Below are positions 45,101 through 52,738 of a stretch of DNA of 64,000 nt, piece after piece. The notes under the pieces were generated by a model. That model had not been told where the DNA came from, made no database searches, and worked only from the letters and a program-made list of their open reading frames with translations. The position numbers were made by a program, and so were the translations under genes. Position 1 is the first letter of the stretch, and every line of letters starts with the position of its first letter. This stretch comes from GCA-002050365 sp038235165 (lineage in GTDB: Bacteria > Acidobacteriota > Blastocatellia > Pyrinomonadales > Pyrinomonadaceae), in NCBI GenBank assembly GCA_038235165.1, contig JBBSUG010000020.1, forward strand, positions 1-64,000, given 5' to 3'.

Positions 45101-45265
45101 TTTGACGGCAGTTGCAATTGATTCCTGCGCGATGGTTCTCGTTTGATCGCGTTTGTCCTCTGATTTCAGTTCCACTTGTCCGAAACAAACTGCGGTAAAA
45201 GCCGAAATATATAAAATAACGGATAATTTGAGTCTAAAACGAGAGATTGGAAGAAGAAATCGCAT
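42185..45265 (-). CDS. Exported TPR-CHAT (caspase-like) protein
   Basis: The 1026-residue product has a signal peptide (about 1-30), a long array of TPR-like repeats (about 50-480), a coiled segment (about 560-620) and a CHAT domain (about 700-1020). The catalytic pair of the caspase-like fold is visible: His in YLHFAVHGLID and Cys in TLSACETGLG. CHAT proteases cut partner proteins in several bacterial signalling and defence systems, but exported TPR-CHAT proteins of this class are mostly uncharacterised. A heptamer repeat is embedded in frame between the His and Cys motifs. The start at 45265 begins the signal peptide. It converges on the sigma/anti-sigma pair with a 3-base gap. Confidence 0.92.
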   Translation of the reverse strand: MRFLLPISRFRLKLSVILYISAFTAVCFGQVELKSEDKRDQTRTIAQESIATAVKLLSEEKTISKQQGVLLLENGRKLARESRDERLEATALRFLQSAAINSSEADKSIEYGKAAILLLTGEENKYQRAAINESIGAALVLMGEYDQSIKVLTETLVQSKEFGDDALQVNVLLDLSYAHLYSNDSPKSLELADQAFQMAKRLGDQNLQIKSLITFTEIYVDREEPFKILETANQAISLGEESGISLANIFSNIYTNISIAYSYQGQLQKSLEYDQQALDFAQNSTGNKFDEAMCLINLAKDYFNLGQNTRSMSYTRQAISVLNTLHYKTATRVNLDLQGGIYMGVRNYEKAKETVNAALKLAQRDTPVDLTRIRNSYFTLGYIERMLGHQQFALDNYLKSLDIGNEMKIKRSALRSLINVSDMYFELLKPEKAGETADEALETARTIGDRITESDALYNLARVRRTQKNPAAALHLIEDSIKIVESTRAELVGREDLTTYFSIVQDKYDFYISLLLELEKHPENRQFGALAFAVSEKSRGRGLLDLLAESSIDVSSSISPEMKERKRNVNAKLSKLQTQLIGLKSAEKPDAKFISETQNKIVQADNEREKLESEIKRTNPRYAELKHPTTIDLAQTQKLLDDQTVLLEYQTGADASFLFAVGKNEFQIVCLPDEKTLRASIKTLHRSISTPARTNLANYLVTGRELYTTLLAPIENLLKTKTKIIVAADGALNYLPFEVLLRNNQNANFGKLPYLVRDFEISYTPSASVLANLKNYDAAKPNKSFLAFAAPDYDTKTENQNPLSTQNTRSVLDDNRAWNLTDLKFAKVEATRIAKLFPDGQADVFTGTEATEERAKSNDLLSQYRYLHFAVHGLIDENQPQFSSLILTLPKADKQSDIQNPKSKIEEDGLLQTTEIFNLKLRADLVTLSACETGLGQELRGEGLVGLTRGFFYAGTPSVLVSLWKVDDASTAELMTSFYENLRKNDGRDKAAALRETQLKMINENRYSHPFYWASFILQGKPNSNF
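42551..42585. repeat. Heptamer repeat embedded in the CHAT reading frame
   Basis: Units GATTTTA, GATTTTG, GATTTTG, AATGTCC and GATTGTT lie inside the CHAT domain and encode a polar stretch (SDIQNPKSKIEE) between the catalytic His and Cys, probably a surface loop. It is the second in-gene copy of the window's heptamer family. Confidence 0.65.
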
Positions 45266-45351
45266 ATTGAATGTAAGTAATTTTGCTTCAAGTTTAGTTT
45301 GATCAAGCCTCCGGCGAGTGAGTTTTTGAAACAAATTTCTTTGGGAATTCT

Positions 45352-46971
45352 TTATCTTTTACGAGTAACTACCTGCCGGATTATTGCAGATACTAGCAAA
45401 ATACTTATCAAACAGCAACTTATCGGCAGCCAATCACCGAAGCGAACATAAAGCGTTTGTTCGTCGGAAAGAGCGATTCGCGCCGCCAAAATTTGTTCCG
45501 ACCACGCCGGAACTTCCGCCGTCACGCGCCCGAATTTGTCGGTAGCTCTCGTAATTCCGGTCGCCGCCGCCCGAACGACGGCGCGTCGCGTTTCAATGGC
45601 GCGAAAACGCGAAAACGCGGCAAGCTGATATTGTCCTTGCGAACCGGCGAAAAATCCTTCGTTAGTAATCGCCGTCAAAAATTGCGCCCCGCTGCGAACG
45701 AGTTCGGCGGACATCTCCGGGTACAAATTCTCGTAGCAAATCATCGTCCCGACACGAACCGTCGCGCCGTCTTTGGTTTGAAAATCAAAAGTTTGCGCCG
45801 TTTCGCCGTAACTCAAACGCGGGCGCGTGCCGATGGGAATCATCCAATCAGCGACCGGCGGAAAACGGTCGGAAAACGGAACGTGTTCGAGAAACGGCAT
45901 CAAACGGCGTTTTAAATATAAATCCGCCAAATTTATCGGCAGCTTATTGTCTTGAATCTGCGACGGCTGAAACAATGCGGCGGCATTAAAAAATTCAGTC
46001 CGGCGATTTTGCGCTTCCATCAATAGCGGACGCGGTTCGCTGTCGGCATAATTTCTGACTTCAATCAATCCGGTTAAAACAGGGGTATTCCATTTTTTGA
46101 TTTGTTTCGCCAAATACTCATTTGCGCCGTCATCGTCAGAGAGAATATACGGCACGGCGACTTCGTTCCACAAAATCAAATCCAGCGTTTCGTTTTTGAG
46201 AGCCTTGCTAGTCAGCGCGAGTTGTTTGCCGAAAATATTCGGCAAATTTTTCTCCGAATAATCAGCAAACGGCGAAATGTTCGGCTGCACGGCAAAAACC
46301 GTGATTTCCTTTTCCGGCGGCTGCGTTTTGAGAAAAACAAAAGCCGCATAACCGAGCGGTAATACAAAAAGAAGTACCGCCGGAAGCGCGTTTTTTGTCA
46401 GCAACGTCGCTAAATTAAACTTTGCATTCGTGTTGGAAAGTTGTTTTTCAATAAAAACAAAGAGCGCGACATCGAGCAGCACGAGCCAAAAGGTTACGCC
46501 TTCCGCGCCGGTGATGTCGGCAAACTGAATAATCCAGATCAAGTCAGCCTGGGTGTAACCGAGCCGCACCGCGCCGAACGAAAATTCGGTCAAATGATAA
46601 AGCCATTCCCAAGCCGTCCACACAAACGGCAGCGACCAGAGCGCAATTTTCCAACTTAAAAAACGCCGCACGAAAAAAAAACAGATGAGCGGAATCGTCC
46701 AAACGACAATTCCCATCAGCATCGAAGCGAACAATCCGATAACCGAAGCGTTGACTACCCACAGCGTGATGATCGTAAATCCGATGCCGACGGAAACAAG
46801 CGAACGCGCGACAAATGCAGTAAATTTTTCCGTTTTTTCGAGTTCAAATAGAAGCGGCACGAGCCACCCCCAAGCCAGAAATCCGAGCGGAGCAAAAGAA
46901 AAACTCGGCACCGATAAACCGAGCAGCAGACCGCTGATGACGCACATCAAATAACTCTGCGAATTCTTCAT
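45352..46971 (-). CDS. lnt: Apolipoprotein N-acyltransferase
   Basis: The 539-residue product has about six N-terminal membrane helices (roughly 8-220), then a nitrilase-fold periplasmic domain (about 235-500) with the triad of the family: Glu in LILWNEVAVPYIL, Lys in YLKRRLMPFLEHVPF and Cys in GTMICYENLYPE. A last helix closes the protein. Lnt adds the third acyl chain to lipoproteins in the inner membrane, which implies a diderm cell. The start at 46971 is chosen at the first hydrophobic helix. No partner genes (lgt, lspA) are near. Confidence 0.93.
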   Translation of the reverse strand: MKNSQSYLMCVISGLLLGLSVPSFSFAPLGFLAWGWLVPLLFELEKTEKFTAFVARSLVSVGIGFTIITLWVVNASVIGLFASMLMGIVVWTIPLICFFFVRRFLSWKIALWSLPFVWTAWEWLYHLTEFSFGAVRLGYTQADLIWIIQFADITGAEGVTFWLVLLDVALFVFIEKQLSNTNAKFNLATLLTKNALPAVLLFVLPLGYAAFVFLKTQPPEKEITVFAVQPNISPFADYSEKNLPNIFGKQLALTSKALKNETLDLILWNEVAVPYILSDDDGANEYLAKQIKKWNTPVLTGLIEVRNYADSEPRPLLMEAQNRRTEFFNAAALFQPSQIQDNKLPINLADLYLKRRLMPFLEHVPFSDRFPPVADWMIPIGTRPRLSYGETAQTFDFQTKDGATVRVGTMICYENLYPEMSAELVRSGAQFLTAITNEGFFAGSQGQYQLAAFSRFRAIETRRAVVRAAATGITRATDKFGRVTAEVPAWSEQILAARIALSDEQTLYVRFGDWLPISCCLISILLVSAIIRQVVTRKR

Positions 46972-47120
46972 CCGCCTTAATTCTCCAAAAGAATTTGTAA
47001 ATTCATAAAATATGTTTACACGAACGCCTCTCAAAATAGCAAATTCTATGGCGGCAATTGGTTGATTATTTCAGAAATGCCGCAAAATCAAAGCAATTTT
47101 TTCTCTCTGCCAAAAGAGTG

Positions 47121-47141
47121 CAATTGGATTTTATCCAATTG
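47121..47141. promoter_or_regulatory. Perfect palindrome before the amidase gene
   Basis: CAATTGGAT and ATCCAATTG flank three T bases, 46 bases upstream of the amidase ATG. It may be an operator or a leader hairpin. Confidence 0.45.
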
Positions 47142-47186
47142 TGCGCTATAAATTATGTAAATCTTTAATTTTCCAACCATCAAAAT

Positions 47187-48773
47187 ATGAACACCAACAA
47201 CCAAAATCGCCGTGAATTTTTGCAGTTCGGCGCGGCAGGTTTGACCGCGATGACCTTTTTGAAAAATGCCAACGCTCAAACGTCGTCGAATATGCCAATT
47301 GAAGAAATAACGATCAATGAATTACAAGCGAAAATGAAATCGGGCGAGTTGACCGCGCGAAAACTTATTGAACTTTATTTACAGAGAATAAAAGAGATTG
47401 ACCCAAAACTCAATTCCGTTCTCGAAACCAACCCCGACGCGCTGAAAATCGCCGACGAAATGGACAAAGAACGCAAAAACGGCAAAATTCGCTCGATGAT
47501 ACACGGCATCCCGATTTTGATCAAAGATAATATTGACACCGCCGATAAAATGAAAACGACCGCCGGAAGTTTGGCGTTAATTGACGCACCGACTCCGAAA
47601 AACGACGCTTTCATCGTCCAACAATTGAGACGTGCGGGCGCAGTGATTATCGGCAAAACAAATTTGAGCGAATGGGCGAATTTTCGTTCCTCAAAATCTT
47701 CGAGCGGTTGGTCGGGACGCGGCGGACAAACGCATAATCCGTATATTTTAGACAGAAATCCGTGCGGTTCAAGCGCGGGAACAGGCGCATCAATCGCGGC
47801 AAATCTCGCGGCAATCGGCATCGGCACGGAAACCGACGGTTCGATTATTTGTCCGTCGGCGACGTGCGGCATCGTCGGTTTGAAACCGACTTTGGGTTTA
47901 GTTTCGCGTTCGGGAATCATTCCGATTGCACATAGTCAGGATACAGCAGGACCAATGGCGCGAACCGTTTCGGATGCGGCGATTTTGTTGAGTATTTTGG
48001 TTGGAAACGACAAAAATGATTCGATCACTTCACAAGCGTCAAAAGGCGAAACGGATTACACAAAGTTTTTACAAAAAGACGGCTTAAAAAATATGCGAAT
48101 CGGTGTCGGTCGGCAGACATTCGGCAGAAATGCCAAAATTGATGCCGTTGTCGAACCGCAATTGAAGGTTTTGAAAGACGGCGGCGCAACTTTGATTGAT
48201 ATTGAGTTTGAAAATCTCGACAAGTTCGGCGATGCGGAATATCAGGTTTTGCTCTATGAATTCAAGGAAGATTTGAACAAATATCTGACAGGACGCGGCG
48301 GAAAATATAAAACTCTGGCGGATTTGATCGAATACAACAAAGTCAATGCCGCCAAAGAAATGCCGTATTTTGGGCAGGAAATCTTTTTGCAGGCGCAGGA
48401 GAAAGCCGATTTGAATGACCGCGCCTACCGTTTAGCTTTATTGCAAAGCAAACTTTACACGCAGGAACAGGGCATTGATGCGGTAATGAGCAAAAACAAG
48501 TTGGACGCATTCATCGCCCCGTCGGGCGGAGCGGCGTGGATGACCGATCTCGTCAACGGCGACTGCGGCGTGTTTGAAGGTTTGACGAGTCTCGCGGCGG
48601 TTTCCGGTTATCCGAGCATCACCATCCCGGCGGGCTACGTGCAGGAATTGCCCGTCGGTGTCACCTTTTTCGGACGCGCCTTTGCCGAACCGACGCTGAT
48701 AAAAATCGCCTACGCTTTCGAGCAGGCAACCAAGGCGCGGAAACCGCCGAAATTTTTGCCGACATACGCATAG
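47187..48773 (+). CDS. Tat-exported amidase-signature-family hydrolase
   Basis: The 528-residue product begins with a twin-arginine signal (NRREFLQFGAAGLTA, residues 7-21), so it is exported folded. The amidase signature domain follows, with the catalytic Lys in IPILIKDNIDTAD, the serine-rich RNPCGSSAGTGASIAANLAA and ETDGSIICPSATCGIVGLKPT. It is full length for the family. The substrate is unknown; homologues cut various amides, and the C-terminal part resembles glutamyl-tRNA amidotransferase A only by fold. It is convergent with the DUF2695 gene. Confidence 0.93.
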   Translation: MNTNNQNRREFLQFGAAGLTAMTFLKNANAQTSSNMPIEEITINELQAKMKSGELTARKLIELYLQRIKEIDPKLNSVLETNPDALKIADEMDKERKNGKIRSMIHGIPILIKDNIDTADKMKTTAGSLALIDAPTPKNDAFIVQQLRRAGAVIIGKTNLSEWANFRSSKSSSGWSGRGGQTHNPYILDRNPCGSSAGTGASIAANLAAIGIGTETDGSIICPSATCGIVGLKPTLGLVSRSGIIPIAHSQDTAGPMARTVSDAAILLSILVGNDKNDSITSQASKGETDYTKFLQKDGLKNMRIGVGRQTFGRNAKIDAVVEPQLKVLKDGGATLIDIEFENLDKFGDAEYQVLLYEFKEDLNKYLTGRGGKYKTLADLIEYNKVNAAKEMPYFGQEIFLQAQEKADLNDRAYRLALLQSKLYTQEQGIDAVMSKNKLDAFIAPSGGAAWMTDLVNGDCGVFEGLTSLAAVSGYPSITIPAGYVQELPVGVTFFGRAFAEPTLIKIAYAFEQATKARKPPKFLPTYA

Positions 48774-48795
48774 TACAGCAGTCGGGACGACTACG

Positions 48796-49092
48796 TTACA
48801 TTGCTTTGTTCCATTCGGTTTCGATATTTTCCAAAATTTTGCAGTCGCAATAACCGCCGTTTTCGTTAAGCCACGAGATGATTTTCGGAAACGGCAGATG
48901 GTTATCAACCAGATACTGCATTGTAAATTTTGATGTGTGGTCACACAACTGCGTCTTAAAGCGTGAACGGATGTAGTAGAAAAGTTCTTCCAAATCTTCC
49001 GGTTCAATCGGCAGTGTCGCCACATATTCTGCCAATTCCTGTTCATTTAACTGCGACAAAATTTCGATTTGCCGCTTTTTTAAAATAGCCAT
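48796..49092 (-). CDS. DUF2695-family protein
   Basis: The 98-residue product has the Cys/His-rich pattern of DUF2695: LCDHTSKFTMQYL, a short LPFPKIISWLNENGGYCDC motif and a terminal helix. The His and the three Cys suggest metal binding. Function unknown. It begins 24 bases after the MFS stop on the same strand and may be part of the same transcript. Confidence 0.85.
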   Translation of the reverse strand: MAILKKRQIEILSQLNEQELAEYVATLPIEPEDLEELFYYIRSRFKTQLCDHTSKFTMQYLVDNHLPFPKIISWLNENGGYCDCKILENIETEWNKAM

Positions 49093-49115
49093 TTAAGTTT
49101 CCTTCTATTCCAAAT

Positions 49116-50402
49116 TTATTGAAATTTCAAATCGTTGACCGCCCGGTTCTGTGCTTCTTCGATTTCCTTTTGTTTAACGCCTTCGCGCCCGTCATATTTG
49201 AGAAATTTCGGCAAAAAAGCCGCCGTCATTCCGACCGCCGCGACGCATAAGATTCCGCCGGAAACAATCGCCGTTTTTACGCCGTAATGTTCGGCGACAA
49301 TACCCATTTTAGCACTTCCGAGCATCGGTCCGGTCAAGTATGACATCATTTCGATACTGGCGAGCCGTCCGCGCAGAAAATTCGGGATCGTTTGATTCCA
49401 GATCGAACCGCGAAAAATGCCCGAAATCATATCACAAAAACCAGCCGCGCCGAGAAACAACAGCGCAAACACGAGGCTGTCTGACATTCCGAAAAAGGCA
49501 ATCGCCACGCCCCACAAAATCGCCGCAGTCGTCACGAGCAACCCGTGCCGGTGAACATTTTTCGTCCAGCCGGAAGTCAAACTTGCCAAAAGCGCACCCG
49601 CCGCAATCGCCGCCGGGAAAAAACCGACGTATCTGTCGCCGTAAATTCCCGCAAGTGCCGGATATAATGCCTGCGGCATCGCAAAAAACATCGCGCCGAT
49701 GTCAATCAAATATGTTCCCGTCAATTCCTGCCGACTCAGCGCGTACTTCCAGCCTTTGATGATACTTTGCAAACTCGGACGTTCGGCGTTTTCGGGCGGC
49801 GCGACGACATTTAGCAAAAATACGGCGATCAGCGACGCGATAAATGTGAACAAATCAATCGTATAGGCAATTGCCGGAGAAAACTGCGTGGCGATAATTC
49901 CGGCAATCGCCGGGGATATAATCGCGCCGAAGCTGTACCGAATCGAATTCAACGCCATCACCGCCGACATCAAATCGTTGGGAATAATTTTTTGAATAAA
50001 AGATTCAAACGCCGGACGCTGAATCGCCGCAAAACCCGCGTGAAGCGCGACCGCCACAAACAACAGCCAGATATGCGGATTCGGCAGCAGCGAATTGATT
50101 AATAAAATCGCCGTCACGGAAGTTTGCCCGATTTCCGTCAGGCGCAGCATCTTCCGTTTGTCGAGCGCGTCAGCCAATGCGCCGCCGATGAAGGCAAGAC
50201 ACACCATCGGCACGAATTCGGCGAGATAGAGATAACCGACCATCGCGCTTGATTGCGTCAGTTGATACATCTGCCACGGCACGACGATAAACGTCATCAT
50301 CGAACCGAAAAAAGAAACAAGCTGACCGAAAAAGAGCAGCCGATAATCGCGCGATATTTTGAGCGGCGAGATGTCCACCGCCATTTTTTTCAACCAACTC
50401 AT
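49116..50402 (-). CDS. MFS transporter of the EntS/MFS_3-like type
   Basis: The 428-residue product has about 12 hydrophobic segments and the MFS inter-helix motif GGALADALDKRKMLRLTE after helix 2, with the N-terminal sequence LLFFGQLVSFFGSMMTFIVVPWQMYQLT of the EntS-like drug/siderophore exporter group. Its substrate cannot be told. Its ATG overlaps the stop of the decayed dienelactone-hydrolase-like gene (ATGA), so it belonged to an operon with cca and those genes. Confidence 0.92.
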   Translation of the reverse strand: MSWLKKMAVDISPLKISRDYRLLFFGQLVSFFGSMMTFIVVPWQMYQLTQSSAMVGYLYLAEFVPMVCLAFIGGALADALDKRKMLRLTEIGQTSVTAILLINSLLPNPHIWLLFVAVALHAGFAAIQRPAFESFIQKIIPNDLMSAVMALNSIRYSFGAIISPAIAGIIATQFSPAIAYTIDLFTFIASLIAVFLLNVVAPPENAERPSLQSIIKGWKYALSRQELTGTYLIDIGAMFFAMPQALYPALAGIYGDRYVGFFPAAIAAGALLASLTSGWTKNVHRHGLLVTTAAILWGVAIAFFGMSDSLVFALLFLGAAGFCDMISGIFRGSIWNQTIPNFLRGRLASIEMMSYLTGPMLGSAKMGIVAEHYGVKTAIVSGGILCVAAVGMTAAFLPKFLKYDGREGVKQKEIEEAQNRAVNDLKFQ

Positions 50403-50842
50403 TCGGCTTTTTTATCTTTTTTCTGCTCTGACAAATTTTCAGTCAAAAATTTTATCGTCCGTCCCCACGCGAGTTTCGCGGCTTCGGCGTTGTAACGCGC
50501 TTCGTTCGTATCGTTGTGAAAAGCGTGATTGACACCTTCATACATATACAGTTCGTATTTCACATTATTTTTCTTCAACGCCGCTTCATACGCCGGAATT
50601 CCCGCATCAATTCGTCCGTCGAGACCGGCGTAATGAAGCTGAACGGCGGCTTTTATTTTCGTCACTTCTTCCGCTTTCGGCTGTCCGCCGTAAAAAGCCA
50701 CTGCCGCTTTTAAGTTTGCCGCGTTGACGGCAAGCTGATTCGCCATCGAACCGCCCCAGCAAAAACCGACGCAGCCGACATTGCCGTTGGAATTTTTGTA
50801 ACTTTGTAAATAATTAACCGCCGCGACGAAATCTCCGACAGT
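50399..50842 (-). pseudogene. N-terminally truncated dienelactone hydrolase family gene
   Basis: Reading back from the stop at 50399, the frame shows the family's C-terminal half: the nucleophile motif VGFCWGGSMANQ, the acid region QLHYAGLDGRIDAG and the His motif GVNHAFHND. An in-frame TGA precedes it at 50843-50845, and the only ATG (50746) lies after the catalytic Cys. The N-terminal half (signal and first strands) is missing. It is a remnant and is not expected to be active. Confidence 0.85.
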
Positions 50843-50873
50843 TCAAAATTGTTTCACTCAATTCTAACTCATT

Positions 50874-51251
50874 TTACTCGGTAATTCCGATAATCACGCC
50901 GAAATTTCCGTCCGTCTGTGTGATATTTTCTTCCGGCGCATACATTCTCGAAACAAAGCCGTCGAGGTAAAGAGCGTTGCGGCATCCAGCGGGTTTACGG
51001 TCTTCCTGATACATTCCGCTGTTCATCGCAAACCGCAGTTTTTTGCCCTGCTTAGCGGCGTGTTGTTTGAGATTTTCAAGACTGCCGAAATTCTCGCCCG
51101 TCCCGTTTTTCCAATAAAATTCGATGTTCGCCGTTTTTGCATCAATCGTAAATGCCGTGAAGGTTTCCTCAATTTTGGTGTTGACATCCTGCCGGTGAAG
51201 CAGAAAACCGGCAAAGAGAACAAAAAACAAGATTTTGATTAATATTTTCAT
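50874..51251 (-). pseudogene. DUF2233 (phosphodiester glycosidase-like) gene with internal deletion
   Basis: The 125-residue frame starts normally with a signal peptide and the conserved LRFAMNSGMYQEDRKPAG, then jumps directly to the family's C-terminal block CRNALYLDGFVSRMYAPEE and ends NFGVIIGITE. The middle of the domain, by my recollection roughly 110 residues, is absent, with no stop or shift in the frame. It is probably inactive. Its ATG overlaps the cca stop by 4 bases. The dienelactone hydrolase remnant follows after about 30 bases, so two independent losses are adjacent. Confidence 0.75.
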
Positions 51252-52630
51252 TTGCCGCCGATTATTGTTTCCGCTTCCGCTATCGCATCCTCGACGTTCG
51301 TAATGTTGCCGTCAAGCTGTAATTCGTACACCGCTTGAATTATGTCGCCGAATTCTTTCGATGGTTTTAAACCGAGTTCGATCAAATGTCTGCCCATCAA
51401 AAGCGGTTCGGGGGCTTTGTTTTCGATCTGTAAATTTCTCACACGTTCGATAAACCATTCCTGCGCTTTCGCGTCGAACCATTTTTCACGCGGCAGCCAA
51501 TCCGGGTTTCTGCCCAAAGAATCGGCTTTGGAAACTCGGTACAGCAAATCCGGCTCGACCTTTCGCGCTAACCTGCGAAATGCTCCGTCCCCCGGCTGAG
51601 ATTTGTAAAACATTCCCGGCAGCAAATGGTAACGGACGAGTTGGATGATTTGTTCGCGCACGTCGAAACCGTTGATCGTATAAATTCCGAGCGTGTCCAA
51701 AAATGAAATCGTCGGCGCGACACCGGCTTCGTCGTGCGCGTGTGAACGCCAGCGACCGTCAAAAAACTTCGTCGTCGCCGGTTTCCCGAAATCGTGCGCG
51801 ATTGCCGCCAGCATCACCGTCACTTTTTTCGGGTATGGCAAATCGTCAATCAATTTTGCCGCTTCGTCAACGACCATCAGCGTATGCACGTCAACATTTC
51901 CCTCAGGATGCCATTCCGCTTCCTGCGGCACGCCGACGAGTGCGACGAGTTCGGGAAACAGTTGATTCGCCACATTCAAATCATAAAAATACTGCAACCC
52001 GACGGACGGTGTGGCTGATTTCAAAAGCAGTTTTTCGAATTCGCCCCAAATGCGTTCCTTCGGCAGATCGGTTAAATCAATTGTGCGGCAAATCTCAACG
52101 GTTTCCGCATCAATCGTAAAATTAAACCGCGCCGCAAACTGCGCCGCCCGCAACACTCTAAGCGAATCTTCGGCGAAAGTTTCTTTTGAAACGACACGCA
52201 GAACTTTGTTTTCGATGTCTTTTCGTCCATTAAAAGGATCAATAATCTCGCCGGTCAGCGCGTCTTGCATAATCGCGTTGATCGTAAAATCGCGGCGTTT
52301 GGCGGCTTCGGCAAAAGACATATTCGGGTCACCTTCGACAACGAAACCTTTGTGTCCGCGCCCGGTTTTTCGTTCGCGGCGCGGCAGCGCGACATCCAAA
52401 TCATCGCCGATTTTGTAAACCGTGAACGCTTCGCCAACTGCATCAACTTTCCCGAATCCGTCGAGAATTCCCCTTAGTTTCGGCGGTTCGATGCCGTAGA
52501 TTTCCAAATCGAAATCCTTCGGCGCAATATTCATCAAACCGTCGCGCACACAGCCGCCGACGAGCATCGCACGTCCGCCGTTTTGCTTGACGATTTCGGC
52601 AAGTTTGATGACTTTTTTGGGTAAATTCAT
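51248..52630 (-). CDS. cca: CCA-adding / poly(A) polymerase family tRNA nucleotidyltransferase
   Basis: The 460-residue product has the class II nucleotidyltransferase core (AMLVGGCVRDGLMN and DFDLEIYG near residue 22-45, supplying the catalytic aspartates), RRDFTINAI, the tRNA-binding neck region (EDSLRVLRAAQFAARF) and a metal-dependent HD domain (AAIAHDFGKPATT near 280). Such enzymes add or repair the tRNA CCA end. The HD-carrying form can also have phosphohydrolase activity. Strand and overlaps make it the first gene of a decayed operon ending in the MFS gene. Confidence 0.92.
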   Translation of the reverse strand: MNLPKKVIKLAEIVKQNGGRAMLVGGCVRDGLMNIAPKDFDLEIYGIEPPKLRGILDGFGKVDAVGEAFTVYKIGDDLDVALPRRERKTGRGHKGFVVEGDPNMSFAEAAKRRDFTINAIMQDALTGEIIDPFNGRKDIENKVLRVVSKETFAEDSLRVLRAAQFAARFNFTIDAETVEICRTIDLTDLPKERIWGEFEKLLLKSATPSVGLQYFYDLNVANQLFPELVALVGVPQEAEWHPEGNVDVHTLMVVDEAAKLIDDLPYPKKVTVMLAAIAHDFGKPATTKFFDGRWRSHAHDEAGVAPTISFLDTLGIYTINGFDVREQIIQLVRYHLLPGMFYKSQPGDGAFRRLARKVEPDLLYRVSKADSLGRNPDWLPREKWFDAKAQEWFIERVRNLQIENKAPEPLLMGRHLIELGLKPSKEFGDIIQAVYELQLDGNITNVEDAIAEAETIIGGK

Positions 52631-52640
52631 TTAATTCAAA

Positions 52641-52724
52641 TGATTGTAGAGACGATCGCTTGTGGTCGCCCGCCGCTTGAGCAATCAAACGAACGAGCGA
52701 GGACAAGCCATCGCCCCTACATTT
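52641..52724. repeat. Dispersed inverted-repeat element
   Basis: TGTAGAGACGATCGCTTGT at 52645 faces the inverted GACAAGCCATCGCCCCTACA near 52702-52721, with an imperfect match. It has no coding capacity and occupies the gap between glyQS and cca. It differs from the 130-base MITE-like family. Confidence 0.6.
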
Positions 52725-52738
52725 TCACCGCCAATATT

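Noticed and set aside
48776..48803. Small inverted sequence (CAGTCGGGACGACTACG) between amidase and DUF2695 genes
   Set aside because: Too short and imperfect to call a terminator or repeat copy from this window alone.
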